Source: Corynebacterium sp. p3-SID1145
GTDB lineage: Bacteria > Actinomycetota > Actinomycetes > Mycobacteriales > Mycobacteriaceae
Reading direction: 5' to 3'
NCBI GenBank assembly: GCA_025144245.1
Contig: JALXXC010000011.1
Span: 20,988 to 84,987, forward strand
DNA: 64,000 nt
This document shows, in pieces, positions 55,779 through 63,976 of this stretch. The notes below the pieces were generated by a model that made no database searches, was not told the origin of the DNA, and saw only the letters and a program-made list of their open reading frames with translations. Both the position numbers and the translations under genes were made by a program. The number at the start of each line of letters is the position of its first letter. The stretch's first letter is position 1.

Positions 55779-57037
55779 TCTTCCTCCTCAATCTTTCGGT
55801 TGATCCTACCCTCCCCGCCGGCAGGTGCGTCCACCGGCACGGCGACGGACACCGCGGTGGGACCTCCCGGCGCGGATTCGACGATGAACTCACCGCCGAG
55901 CTCCCGCGCGCGTGTCCGCATCGCGTCCAGCCCCAAGTGCCCGAGGCCGACGGGCTTTCCCGGTTGAGCCTCGGCATCGAAGCCACGGCCGTTGTCCACA
56001 ACATCGAGGCGCACCTCGCCGGGGGCGAAGGTCAAGGTCACGCGCGCACGCGAGGCGCCGGAATGCTTGACGACGTTGCCCACCGCCCCCTGCGCGATCC
56101 GCAACAGACCGGCCTCCACCCTCATCGGCAGCTTCTGGGCCGCACCGTCCACCTCGACTTCGATGTCCAACTCTCCCGCCTGGGCGAAAGAGTCGGCGAT
56201 GCGCTGCAACGCCTCCGGCAACGAGGTCTCCGACAGCGGAGCCGGAGTGAGAGCGGCGATCATGGCGCGGGTCTCGGAGAGGTTGTCCGCGGCCGAGTGC
56301 CGCGCCACCTCGATGCGCTCCAGCGGAGCTTTCAGTTCCTCGTCGGACAGGCGGGTCGCCCGCAAATCGCGCTCCGCAGCGTGCAGCAGCATTTGGATGC
56401 TCGACAGGGACTGCGCCACGGTGTCGTGAATCTCGTGGGCGAGACGCTGCCTCTCCTGGGCCACGCCTGCCTCGCGCTCGGAGGCCGCGAGGCGGTCCTG
56501 GGTGCTGACGAGCTCGTCGATAAGCGCCGCGCGTTCCGCGCTCACGCGCACGATGACCTTGAACGCGTACGTGATCATGACGACGACCAGTGCGGAGACA
56601 GCCGGTCCCATGACCCCGCCGAGGGTGAGGCCGTGAGGCACCTGCATGAGCACGGCGATGCTCAGCACAAGGAGCACACCGACTATGCCGATCCAGTTGT
56701 CGGCCGAGCGCATGAACAGGAAGAACAGAGTGAACACCCAGTACACGGCGACCGGGGTGAACATCATCGCCACGATCCACACACCGGTCAGGCCCAGCAG
56801 CCACACGAAGCGCCCGACGGTGTTCCAGTGCGGCATGTTCAGCGCGCCGAAGGAGTAGACGAAGCCGAAAACGACAATGAGCAGGACAAGCACCGCTCCC
56901 TGTTCCAGCGACGCCCCGACGACTCCACCGAAAGAGACCAGCAGCAGGGAGACCGTCAGCAACGCGATGCCCACGTCGAGTGCGCGCGTGCCGGGGGCTT
57001 CGGCCCCGTTGTCCCCCGCCGGTAGCATGGCTGTCAT
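55775..57037 (-). CDS. Sensor histidine kinase, HisKA_3 (NarL-partner) type
   Basis: The 420-residue protein has about six membrane helices in the first 210 residues, a dimerisation and phosphoacceptor segment RQRLAHEIHDTVAQSLSSIQ and a HATPase domain with VGNVVKHSGASRA, VVDNGRGF and GLGHLGLDAMRTRA. It resembles LiaS/DesK-type membrane-stress kinases without a large external sensor. I chose ATG 57037 (MTAMLPAG); ATG 57028 is possible. The start codon overlaps that of the divergent lipoprotein gene, so upstream control sequences of each gene lie within the other. Confidence 0.9.
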   Translation of the reverse strand: MTAMLPAGDNGAEAPGTRALDVGIALLTVSLLLVSFGGVVGASLEQGAVLVLLIVVFGFVYSFGALNMPHWNTVGRFVWLLGLTGVWIVAMMFTPVAVYWVFTLFFLFMRSADNWIGIVGVLLVLSIAVLMQVPHGLTLGGVMGPAVSALVVVMITYAFKVIVRVSAERAALIDELVSTQDRLAASEREAGVAQERQRLAHEIHDTVAQSLSSIQMLLHAAERDLRATRLSDEELKAPLERIEVARHSAADNLSETRAMIAALTPAPLSETSLPEALQRIADSFAQAGELDIEVEVDGAAQKLPMRVEAGLLRIAQGAVGNVVKHSGASRARVTLTFAPGEVRLDVVDNGRGFDAEAQPGKPVGLGHLGLDAMRTRARELGGEFIVESAPGGPTAVSVAVPVDAPAGGEGRINRKIEEEE

Positions 57038-57320
57038 GCAGAAAAGCGTACCCGTCCGCCCACGCACAGCCGCAGGTGCCCTTGCCTGCGCGGTAGCCGT
57101 GAGCGCCCTGACCGGGTGCTCGCCCGCCGCCGAGGAGGAGCCCGGCGCGGCCCCTGCCTCCAGCGCTAGCTCCGGCCCAAACTCCAGCCCCGCTTCCAGC
57201 ACAGACTCCGGCCTACCTGCCGACGCCGCACCGGAGGTGGCACGCGAAGGCATGACGGACTGCCCGTATCTGGACACCCAGTTCGTCGCGGAGCAAGCAA
57301 TAGCGAATCTCTCGCTTTAG
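57036..57320 (+). pseudogene. Truncated lipoprotein, apparent DUF2020 remnant
   Basis: The 94-residue product has a lipoprotein signal with lipobox LTGC, a Ser/Ala/Pro-rich spacer and then GLPADAAPEV and DCPYLDTQFVA, a sequence that I recognise as the beginning of the corynebacterial DUF2020 domain. The frame ends nine residues later with EQAIANLSL and the rest of that domain is absent. The SGNH-hydrolase gene starts only 10 bases further on, so a deletion is likely. A short but complete lipoprotein is the alternative. An ATG at 57027 is in frame three codons earlier. Confidence 0.5.
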
Positions 57321-57330
57321 TATGTGAGGC

Positions 57331-58392
57331 ATGCGCCCCTGCCTCCGTCCACCGTGGAACCGTCTCCACGCCGCCGCTGTCCCGGCTGTGGCGCTGACAG
57401 TGGTGCTCGCACTTGCCGGCTGCGGTTCGCAGGGTGAATCGGAACGCGTCACCGTCGAGGTGCCCACGACCGTCACGGTCACCGCGGACCCCAAGGATTT
57501 GCCGTCGTCTTTCGATCTCTACGTCGCACTCGGCGATTCCTACGCGGCAATGGGCTCGGCCTCCGGCCCTTTCGACGGGCCGGAATTCTGCGCCCGCAGC
57601 ACAGACAACTATCCGCATGAGCTGGCGGAGATCTACCCGGGCATCAACGAAAAACGCGGTTTCGTCGACGCGACATGCCAGGGCGCGACCACCGAGCACA
57701 TCTACAACGAGCGCCACATCGACGATTCCCTGGGCGCCGAAGAAGCCGTCGAGAAAGAAGCATCCAGCCCCTCCGCAACTAGCACCTCCACGACCAGCAG
57801 ACCGGAGAGCGAAAAGCTTGGCGAGAAGCTCAGGGTGCTGGGCGCTCAGATCGACGCGTTGGAGCCGGACACCGACCTGATCACGCTGTCCATCGGCGGC
57901 AACGACATCAGCTTCGGGCCGTGGAGCCGCTGCGTCAGCGGCATGCTCGAGGACCGCGGTGAAGAGGATTGCGACGACGGGCTGTACGAGGAATCCGCCC
58001 GCTCGCTTCTCGACCTCCCCGCGCGTCTCGACGACATCTACCGCCGCATCCACGAGAAAGCGCCCGACGCGACCATCATCACCACCGGCTATATGCCGAT
58101 CGCCTCGCTCCAGGACGAATGCGAGGCCACCGCGGGTCTCCCCAGCGGATCCTTGAACTGGGCCGCCGGGCTGACCGTGACCATGAACGCCATGGTGCGC
58201 GACGCCGCCACCCGCAACGGCGCGCTCTACGTGCTGCCCGCCAACGCGGACTTCCACTCCGTGTGCGCACCAGTGAGCGAACGGTGGACCGACCCCACAG
58301 GCGAGGAGACGAATTCCTTCCCCGCGCACCCCACACCCGCCGGCCAGAAGGCGATGGCGGAGGCGATCGTGGACGTGCTCAAGAAACTCTGA
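57331..58392 (+). CDS. SGNH/GDSL-family esterase lipoprotein
   Basis: The 353-residue protein has a lipoprotein signal with lipobox LAGC, then a SGNH hydrolase domain: block I ALGDSYAAMG with the catalytic serine, block III SIGGNDISFG, and block V HPTPAGQ with the histidine and its Asp partner position replaced by His-Pro context (AHPTPAGQ). Two insertions include a Ser/Thr-rich loop (SSPSATSTSTTS). It is presumed to hydrolyse lipid or acyl esters outside the membrane. Its close distance to the lipoprotein remnant suggests co-transcription. Confidence 0.85.
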   Translation: MRPCLRPPWNRLHAAAVPAVALTVVLALAGCGSQGESERVTVEVPTTVTVTADPKDLPSSFDLYVALGDSYAAMGSASGPFDGPEFCARSTDNYPHELAEIYPGINEKRGFVDATCQGATTEHIYNERHIDDSLGAEEAVEKEASSPSATSTSTTSRPESEKLGEKLRVLGAQIDALEPDTDLITLSIGGNDISFGPWSRCVSGMLEDRGEEDCDDGLYEESARSLLDLPARLDDIYRRIHEKAPDATIITTGYMPIASLQDECEATAGLPSGSLNWAAGLTVTMNAMVRDAATRNGALYVLPANADFHSVCAPVSERWTDPTGEETNSFPAHPTPAGQKAMAEAIVDVLKKL

Positions 58393-58416
58393 CGCCTTCG
58401 CCCACCGAGGGGGTGC

Positions 58417-58569
58417 CTAAACTGCGACATCGTTATAGGGCATCAGCGGTGACAACCACGGGAAAACCACGTCCATCAGCAGGAAAAACACTGCCACCAG
58501 GAGCGCGACGACGATGAGCGTCTTCACCGGCGCCGGTCCGGGCAGCGCGTGCCAGAATGCTCGGTACAT
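58417..58569 (-). CDS. 50-residue single-span membrane protein next to the sortase
   Basis: This short gene, starting ATG and ending TAG, encodes MYRAFWHALPGPAPVKTLIV and continues with a long hydrophobic helix (about residues 16-40) and a short end PLMPYNDVAV. It begins 2 bases after the sortase stop, so the two are co-transcribed. Similar small membrane proteins follow class E sortases in corynebacteria; function is unknown. Confidence 0.7.
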   Translation of the reverse strand: MYRAFWHALPGPAPVKTLIVVALLVAVFFLLMDVVFPWLSPLMPYNDVAV

Positions 58570-58571
58570 GA

Positions 58572-59426
58572 CTATTTCCCCTCTCCGCTCTGCGTTCCAC
58601 CGCCGCCAGTCAGTGCCGGTGGTGGACCGGCCGATTTAACGCGCGCGTCAGTCTGCACGGCGTGAATGATCATGCGCTCCGCGTTGGAGAACTGCGGGTA
58701 GCAGGTCGTCAACGTGATCACGCGGCCCAGCTTATCCTTCTCACCCGCGGCCGCAGCCCCACTTTCAGGTGCTTCAGGCAGCGGCGCGAGCACCGAGGTG
58801 TCGGTCGGCAGCGTGATGTGGCGGCCGAGGACGTGGGCGTAACGGCCGCGCGCGACATCGTTGAGAAGCGGGCCGCGCAAACAGCTTTACGACACCGCCG
58901 TGCGCCTCTCAGCACCCTCCTCCATCGGCAAGACACGGTAGGTGAACCACTGGTTCTGGGCCTCCGCCACAATTGCGTCGCAAACGTTCAGGTGGCCCAA
59001 GTCATTGAACGGCGCTCCCTTACCCACGCGGTGTCCGGCCAGGGCGAAATTCCCCGGCTCATCCGGCATCTGCGAGTCGGTGTAGTGGCCCAGCCCAGCC
59101 AGCAGCGTGTCGTCGTCCGTTCCCTCCAGCACGGCATAGCTGTAGTCTGAGCCGAAAGCGGGAATATAGAGCTGCGCAAATGCCTCGCCCATTCCGGGGA
59201 GGTGCGTGGTACGGGGGTTGCGCCATTCGTCGTCAAGCTGCTGCTGCGCTTCCTGCTGCAATTCACCCGAGGTGATGTTGGTCTAGAATGCCTCGTAAAA
59301 CGCGAAAAGCAGGAGAAGAACACCGAGGGTGATGTAGACTTCGCCGGTCACTTCCCACACGGTGACCGGGGCGCGTTCCGGGTTACCTCGCGCCCCGCGT
59401 TCCGAGATTTCCGCAGTGGAAGACAT
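58572..59426 (-). pseudogene. srtE: Class E sortase interrupted by two in-frame stop codons
   Basis: From ATG 59426 a single frame runs to 58572 (284 codons) and encodes a complete class E sortase: N-terminal segment, membrane helix VYITLGVLLLLFAFYEAF, catalytic His in FALAGHRVGKG, Cys in TLTTCYPQFS and Arg in NAERMI. Two stops interrupt it without any frameshift: TAG at 59283-59285, just after FYEAF where the family usually has Trp (TGG to TAG), and TAA at 58887-58889, between ERRTAVS and SCLRGPLL. Both could arise by single C:G to T:A changes. No other defect is visible, so inactivation looks recent. It normally anchors housekeeping pilus or surface proteins. Confidence 0.85.
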
Positions 59427-59483
59427 GGCATAACATTAACCCACAGTCCGCCGCACACACCTGGAGAGGAGTTCACCGCGCCC

Positions 59484-60677
59484 ATGCTGCTCGAAGCATT
59501 TGTCTGGCCCGTTTCCGCGGTGATGAAAATCTGGCACTGGCTGCTCGCGCAGGTTTTGCACATCGCCCCCGATACCGCATGGGTGCTGTCCATCCTGCTA
59601 CTCGTAGTCACCGTGCGCGGCTTCCTCGTCCCCTTCAATTGGTCCATGTACCGCTCTACTCGCGTGATGCTGATGATGCGGCCCGAGCAGGAAAAGCTCG
59701 AGGAACGCTATGGCCAATCCACTGAGCCCGAAGATGTCATCGCGCACGACAAAGCGCTCAAGAACCTGAACAAGGAATACGGGTATAACCCGATGACGGG
59801 CTGTATCCCGCCGCTCGTGCAGATCCCCTTCATCCTCGGCCTTTACCGCCTGCTCATGTGGATGTCCGTGCCGGAGAACGGACGCACGAATAGCGACATC
59901 GGACTGCTCACCCCGGACGACATCGCCAGCTTCCTGGATGCCTCCTTCATGGGCGTGCCGCTGCCGGCATACGTGTCCATGAGCGCCGAGCAATTCGCCG
60001 CTCTCGGCACCACCAGCGACGATGTGCGCGCGGTGGCCATCCCGCTGCTCATCTGCGCGCTCACCTTCACCACCATCAACACCGTTGTTTCGCAGTTGCG
60101 CACCCGCGTGCACCTGGACTGGAACAAGACGATGTCCCGCACCATGTACCGGTGGCTGTGGTCGCTGGTGGTCGTGGTGCCTGTCATGCTCGGTTTCGTG
60201 GGCATGACTGGTCTTATCCCTGTCGCGTTGCTGATGTACTGGTTCCTGGGGAACCTGTGGACGCTGTCGCAGAGCGTGATCATGTGGATCCTGCTGGCTA
60301 AGAAATACCCGCTGCGCGAGGTGCATAAGGAACAGATCCACAACTCGCGCACAAAAGTCCTGGGCGAGATGCGCGAAGCAAAGCAGACCAAGAAAGCGGC
60401 GAAGCGCTCATGGCGGCGAAAGAAGCTCACCGCGCTGGTCCGCCCCTCCACCATCCCCCAGGTGCGCCGTGAGATCGAGGCCGAGAAGACTGCACTGAAG
60501 GACGAGCGCAAAGAAGCGAAATCCGAGAAGCAGTCGCTGAAGAAAGCCCGCGACAAAGTGCGCTCCGACAACCGCAAGGCGGAGATGGAAAAACGCCTCG
60601 AAGAGCGCAAGAAGAAGAAAAACGAGAAGAAAGGTCAGGTCGAAGACCCGGCCGAGCAGTCAGATCAGATGGAATAA
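59484..60677 (+). CDS. Membrane protein insertase YidC/OxaA-like (second copy)
   Basis: The 397-residue protein has the Oxa1/YidC core: helices near residues 25-45, 110-130, 185-205, 215-240 and 245-270, with GYNPMTGCIPPLVQIPFILGLYRLLM (in parts: YNPMTGC, PLVQIPFI) and MYWFLGNLWTLSQSV. It catalyses insertion of inner-membrane proteins. The C-terminal third (residues 290-397) is extremely basic and coiled (RKEAKSEKQSLKK-type), probably a ribosome-binding tail. The main yidC of actinobacteria lies near rnpA, so this is likely a paralog. The ribosome site GGAGAGGAG is 12 bases upstream. Confidence 0.85.
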   Translation: MLLEAFVWPVSAVMKIWHWLLAQVLHIAPDTAWVLSILLLVVTVRGFLVPFNWSMYRSTRVMLMMRPEQEKLEERYGQSTEPEDVIAHDKALKNLNKEYGYNPMTGCIPPLVQIPFILGLYRLLMWMSVPENGRTNSDIGLLTPDDIASFLDASFMGVPLPAYVSMSAEQFAALGTTSDDVRAVAIPLLICALTFTTINTVVSQLRTRVHLDWNKTMSRTMYRWLWSLVVVVPVMLGFVGMTGLIPVALLMYWFLGNLWTLSQSVIMWILLAKKYPLREVHKEQIHNSRTKVLGEMREAKQTKKAAKRSWRRKKLTALVRPSTIPQVRREIEAEKTALKDERKEAKSEKQSLKKARDKVRSDNRKAEMEKRLEERKKKKNEKKGQVEDPAEQSDQME

Positions 60678-61303
60678 TCCGCCGGCGGGGCGGACAGCAT
60701 CTGCCGCGCCAGCTCCTTGGCCGTGAGCAGAGGCCCCTCATCGCGGCTGATCCGCGCACCGGTCATCCCGCCGTCGAGGAAGATCAGCAGCTGGCTGGCC
60801 TGCGTACCGGACGGGTAGCCGTTCTTCTTGTCCAAAAGCTCCGTTATCGTGGCGTGCATCCAGTCGCGGTGATCAACGCACGCGGCGACGATGTTGCGCT
60901 CCGAATCAGTTTCCGGGCGCGGGTACTCGGTGGCGGCGTTGACGAAGGGGCAGCCGCGGAAATCTTTCGTCGGCTCCTCGTCGATGGCCATGTCGAAAAA
61001 CGCGAGGATTTTCGCGTCCGCGTCAGTCATGGAGGAAGTCCGTTCGGCCCACCGGGCGCGGTACTCGCCGTCGAGGCGCTGCAGGTACGCGATGACGAGG
61101 TTGTCTTTGGAACCGAGCAGCGAGTACAGCGAGGCCTTGGCCACGTCGGCTTCGCGGAGAATTCGGTCGATACCGATGACGCGGATGCCTTCCTCAGTGA
61201 AGAGCTTCGTCGCGGCATCCAGCAGGCGCTGGCGCGGCGCAGGCCTGTTCCGGCGGCGCGACGCCGGCTTCTTCTTCGGGGTGGCGGCGGTGTCCCGGGT
61301 CAC
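60665..61303 (-). CDS. TetR-family transcriptional regulator
   Basis: The 212-residue repressor has a Lys/Arg/Pro-rich start, an N-terminal helix-turn-helix domain with RLLDAATKLFTEEGIRVIGIDRILREADVAK (seen in parts: LFTEEG, ADVAKASLY) and a ligand-binding C-terminal domain with CPFVNAATEYP. I chose GTG 61303, with AAGGAG 7 bases upstream; an ATG at 61339 would need a longer basic extension. The stop overlaps the end of the YidC-like gene by 13 bases. A palindrome in its own promoter suggests autoregulation. Confidence 0.85.
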   Translation of the reverse strand: MTRDTAATPKKKPASRRRNRPAPRQRLLDAATKLFTEEGIRVIGIDRILREADVAKASLYSLLGSKDNLVIAYLQRLDGEYRARWAERTSSMTDADAKILAFFDMAIDEEPTKDFRGCPFVNAATEYPRPETDSERNIVAACVDHRDWMHATITELLDKKNGYPSGTQASQLLIFLDGGMTGARISRDEGPLLTAKELARQMLSAPPADYSI

Positions 61304-61339
61304 CACATCTCTCCTTCCAGAGGTTTTGCACTCCACCAC

Positions 61340-61360
61340 ATAATAGACAAACCGGTTCGT
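61340..61360 (-). promoter_or_regulatory. TetR promoter with overlapping palindromic operator
   Basis: On the minus strand TATTAT (61345-61340) is a candidate -10 box, about 30 bases before the GTG. Directly upstream is a 14-base palindrome ACAAACCGGTTCGT (61347-61360), symmetric except for one base pair. An operator there would block RNA polymerase when the TetR protein binds. Confidence 0.5.
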
Positions 61361-61393
61361 TCACACAACGCCAGCGCATGCCACTGGCGCATG

Positions 61394-61431
61394 AAAAAAC
61401 TCCCGCCCTCCATGAGTGGAAGAAACGGGAG
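61394..61431 (-). terminator. Terminator of the GlsB/YeaQ gene
   Basis: On the minus strand the arms CTCCCG and CGGGAG enclose a 20-base loop that may fold further, followed by six T. It lies 22 bases after the stop of the small stress membrane protein. Confidence 0.7.
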
Positions 61432-61452
61432 CTCTCTATTTAATCCGCGCGC

Positions 61453-61722
61453 TTAGCGGCGGCGGCCTGTGATCATGTTCACGATCCACAGAACGATCAC
61501 TGCGCCGAGGATGCAGGTAAGGAAGCTGAAGATCAGGCCCTTACCCGCCAAGTCGTCGAAGAAGAGGCTTAGTACCCATCCACCGACGAGACCACCGACG
61601 ATACCGCAAGCGATATTGGCGAAGATGCCCATAGAAGCGTCGCGGTTCATGATCATGGACGCGATCCAACCAGCGATGCCGCCGAGGACGATCCAGCCAA
61701 GGAAGCCACCCAAAGAAATCAT
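61453..61722 (-). CDS. GlsB/YeaQ/YmgE-family stress membrane protein
   Basis: The 89-residue protein has three membrane helices with the family signature GGIAGWIASMIMNRD, a GIFANIACGIVGGLVGGWV repeat of Gly-rich helix (in two parts) and a short Arg-rich end. Members are general stress-associated transglycosylase-associated membrane proteins. The ribosome site AAAGAGAGGA is well placed. It sits next to a universal stress protein gene on the same strand, but with a separate terminator. Confidence 0.9.
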   Translation of the reverse strand: MISLGGFLGWIVLGGIAGWIASMIMNRDASMGIFANIACGIVGGLVGGWVLSLFFDDLAGKGLIFSFLTCILGAVIVLWIVNMITGRRR

Positions 61723-61804
61723 TTTGTAGTCCTCTCTTTAAAACTCACTCTTTTTACCCAACCCATTATGCCTGATTAATGTGTCACGCGGAAAAACGAA
61801 CAGA

Positions 61805-61836
61805 CCACGGCTAGATAACATTTCATCTAACCGTGG
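61805..61836 (-). terminator. Terminator of the universal stress protein gene
   Basis: Arms CCACGGCTAGAT and ATCTAACCGTGG pair over 12 positions with one mismatch around an 8-base loop, 22 bases after the stop of the universal stress protein gene. A TTTTT run follows about 15 bases later. Confidence 0.65.
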
Positions 61837-61857
61837 GAGCCGTTTTCATGATCTCGC

Positions 61858-62760
61858 CTACTTCGGCAGGCGCTCCGGGCGGACGACCATCATCGGGCAC
61901 GGAGCCGCCTGCAACAGAGCGCGGGACGTGGAGCCCAGCAGCATGCCCTTGAAGCCGCCGCGGCCGTGGGAACCGGTGATCAGCAACTGAGCGTTCGCCG
62001 CCTGCTCCACCAGAGCACGGACCGGACGGTCGCGGGTGACCACCTTGGTCACCTTCACGTCCGGGAACTTCTCCACCAGCGGCGCGAGCTTCTCATCGAG
62101 CTTCGCCTGCCGCTCCTCCTCGAATTGCTTCCACTGCTCGTCACCGAGGATCGCACCGGCGACAGGATCGTGCACCTGGTTCTCCATGTAGGTGTGCACG
62201 GCTATCAGTTCGGCACCGCGGGCCTTAGCCTCCTCGAATGCGACCTCTGTCGCCTTGACCGAGACATCGGAACCGTCCACACCGACTACCACCGGCCCGT
62301 ACTTCGTCTCGTCAGTAACGGAGTTGTCCTCGCGGACGACAACGACCGGGCAAGCGGCGTGAGCCACAACGGCAGCGGAGACCGATCCCAGCACCATGCC
62401 GGACAGACCGCCGAGGCCGCGCGAACCCATCACGATCATGGTGGCGTCCTTGGACAGGTCCAGGAGCATGTCGATCGGCGAGCCCTCGGCAACCGTGTGG
62501 CCGATCTCCAGGTCCGGGGCGACTTCCTGAGCCACTTCGCGCGCTGCCTCGATCGTCTTCAGGCACTCGTTCTGGAGATCGTCGAAAAGCTCCTGCGGCG
62601 GGACCATGCCCTCGGCGTACAGGAATTGCGGCATCGTGTACGACGACGCCAAGCGCAGCGGAACGCCCCGTTTCTGCGCGGTATTGGCGGCCCAGCGGAC
62701 AGCGTTGTTCGACGCCTCGCCGCCGTCGACAGCGACAATGACCAAGTCTTGGTGGCTCAT
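61858..62760 (-). CDS. Universal stress protein with two Usp domains
   Basis: The 300-residue cytosolic protein has two tandem Usp domains. The first shows IVAVDGGEASNNAVRWA and the ATP-binding VMGSRGLGGLSGMVLGSVSAAV; the second shows VVGVDGSDVSVKA and ITGSHGRGGFKGMLLGSTSRAL. Both thus keep the G-2x-G-9x-G(S/T) motif. Such proteins bind ATP and increase survival under starvation or hypoxia. The next minus-strand gene upstream is the short porin-like peptide at 62860; the spacer of 99 bases includes an AGGTG-GTGGT-CACCT inverted repeat near 62802. Confidence 0.93.
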   Translation of the reverse strand: MSHQDLVIVAVDGGEASNNAVRWAANTAQKRGVPLRLASSYTMPQFLYAEGMVPPQELFDDLQNECLKTIEAAREVAQEVAPDLEIGHTVAEGSPIDMLLDLSKDATMIVMGSRGLGGLSGMVLGSVSAAVVAHAACPVVVVREDNSVTDETKYGPVVVGVDGSDVSVKATEVAFEEAKARGAELIAVHTYMENQVHDPVAGAILGDEQWKQFEEERQAKLDEKLAPLVEKFPDVKVTKVVTRDRPVRALVEQAANAQLLITGSHGRGGFKGMLLGSTSRALLQAAPCPMMVVRPERLPK

Positions 62761-62833
62761 GAGGAAGTGCCTTTCCGTAACCTACGACGTGACGCGCCTA
62801 GAGGTGGTGGTCACCTGACACTTCCATTGTAGC

Positions 62834-62849
62834 CCCGATTACACGGGGT
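62834..62849 (-). terminator. Small hairpin downstream of the 48-residue peptide gene
   Basis: CCCCG and CGGGG pair around a 6-base loop 10 bases after the stop of the peptide gene. There is no long T run, so termination is only possible. Confidence 0.4.
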
Positions 62850-62859
62850 CTGGGAGAGC

Positions 62860-63006
62860 TTAACGCGGGATATCGATCGGGTGCGCGGCCTCAGCGTTCG
62901 CCGGGAACAGCACGGTGTAGATTGCCCAGAAAGCGTCTGCGATCGACTTACCGATCCCGGTGCTGAAGAAATCGGTGAGCTGGGTAACAATTGCGTCAAG
63001 GTTCAT
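62860..63006 (-). CDS. 48-residue amphipathic peptide, PorA/PorH-like
   Basis: A complete short gene with ATG, TAA and an AGGA site 5 bases upstream. The peptide MNLDAIVTQLTDFFSTGIGK continues as an amphipathic helix to about residue 34 (SIADAFWAIYTVL) and ends in PANAEAAHPIDIPR. Length, absence of a signal peptide and helical amphipathy resemble corynebacterial PorA/PorH cell-wall porins, which are O-mycolylated on serine or threonine; no direct match was established. It is divergent from the pseudouridine synthase gene with 19 bases between starts. Confidence 0.6.
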   Translation of the reverse strand: MNLDAIVTQLTDFFSTGIGKSIADAFWAIYTVLFPANAEAAHPIDIPR

Positions 63007-63025
63007 GCGTCCTAAGTTAATACAT

Positions 63026-63976
63026 ATGACTCGATCTCGGAAACGCCGGCGCCAACCGCCCCTACCCCCGCGGGATGGATTGGGGGCCACACGCGCCCGT
63101 GTCCCCGACGGCGAATTCATCACCGCACAGGACTTCATCTGGCACCTCGTCTCATCCCAGCGGCACAGGCACCCGGAGGACGACGAGAATGCCGTGATCG
63201 AAAGGTTCGAGCGCCACGAGGTAGTGCTTAGCGACGCCACCCCGCTCACCCCCGCCGACACCTTGGGCCCGGGCACTGACGTGTATTTCTACCGCCATCC
63301 CGCCCCCGAGGAACGGGTGCCCTACGAGATTTCGACGGTCTACGAGGACGCCAACATCATGGTGGTGAAAAAGCCGCCTTTTTTAGCGACTATGCCGCGG
63401 GCATCCCACATCACCGAAAATGTCACGGTCCGTCTGCGCCGTGCCACCGGCAACGAAGAGCTCACGCCGGCACACCGCCTCGACCGGGTGACCTCAGGTC
63501 TTATTCTGCTCACTAAGCAGGCTGAACTAAGGGGCGCCTACCAGGAACTCTTCGCCCGTCGGCAGGTAGAAAAGATCTACGAAGCAGTCGCACCCGATAT
63601 GGGGCTTCGGGCTCCGCTCGTCTGGGAGCACCACATTGAGAAGAAAGAGGGGATCCTCGCCGCGCGCATTGTCCCCGGCGAAGAACCCAACGCATGCACG
63701 CATGTCGCGGAAATCACGCCTCTAACAGATAGACCGGGCTACGCGCGCTACGTGCTCAAGCCGGTAACAGGACGGACGCATCAGCTCCGAGTGCAAATGC
63801 TTGCCGCCGGCGCACCCATTGTCCACGACCCCGTCTACCCGGTTCTGTTGCCTGCCGAAGCCGAGGACTACTCGCGACCGATGCAGCTCGCCTCAACCGG
63901 GCTCTCCTTCACGGACCCATTGAGCGGAGCACACCGCAGCTTCACGACGGATGGCTGGTCGGGGCTGCCCACATAA
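63026..63976 (+). CDS. RluA-family pseudouridine synthase
   Basis: The 316-residue protein has a basic start (MTRSRKRRRQPP), an S4-like N-terminal region and the RluA catalytic core HRLDRVTSGLILLTK with the nucleophilic aspartate, followed by RQVEKIYEAV and the C-terminal GRTHQLRVQMLAAGAPIVHD. It isomerises uridines in rRNA or tRNA; the exact site cannot be told. ATG 63026 has no ribosome site, but AT-rich TTAATACAT precedes it, consistent with a leaderless start. The gene ends 24 bases before the right edge. Confidence 0.9.
   Translation: MTRSRKRRRQPPLPPRDGLGATRARVPDGEFITAQDFIWHLVSSQRHRHPEDDENAVIERFERHEVVLSDATPLTPADTLGPGTDVYFYRHPAPEERVPYEISTVYEDANIMVVKKPPFLATMPRASHITENVTVRLRRATGNEELTPAHRLDRVTSGLILLTKQAELRGAYQELFARRQVEKIYEAVAPDMGLRAPLVWEHHIEKKEGILAARIVPGEEPNACTHVAEITPLTDRPGYARYVLKPVTGRTHQLRVQMLAAGAPIVHDPVYPVLLPAEAEDYSRPMQLASTGLSFTDPLSGAHRSFTTDGWSGLPT

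Noticed and set aside
58887-58889. Recoding (selenocysteine or pyrrolysine) at the sortase stops
   Set aside because: The codons are TAG and TAA at non-catalytic positions; no recoding genes or elements are visible, so mutation is simpler.
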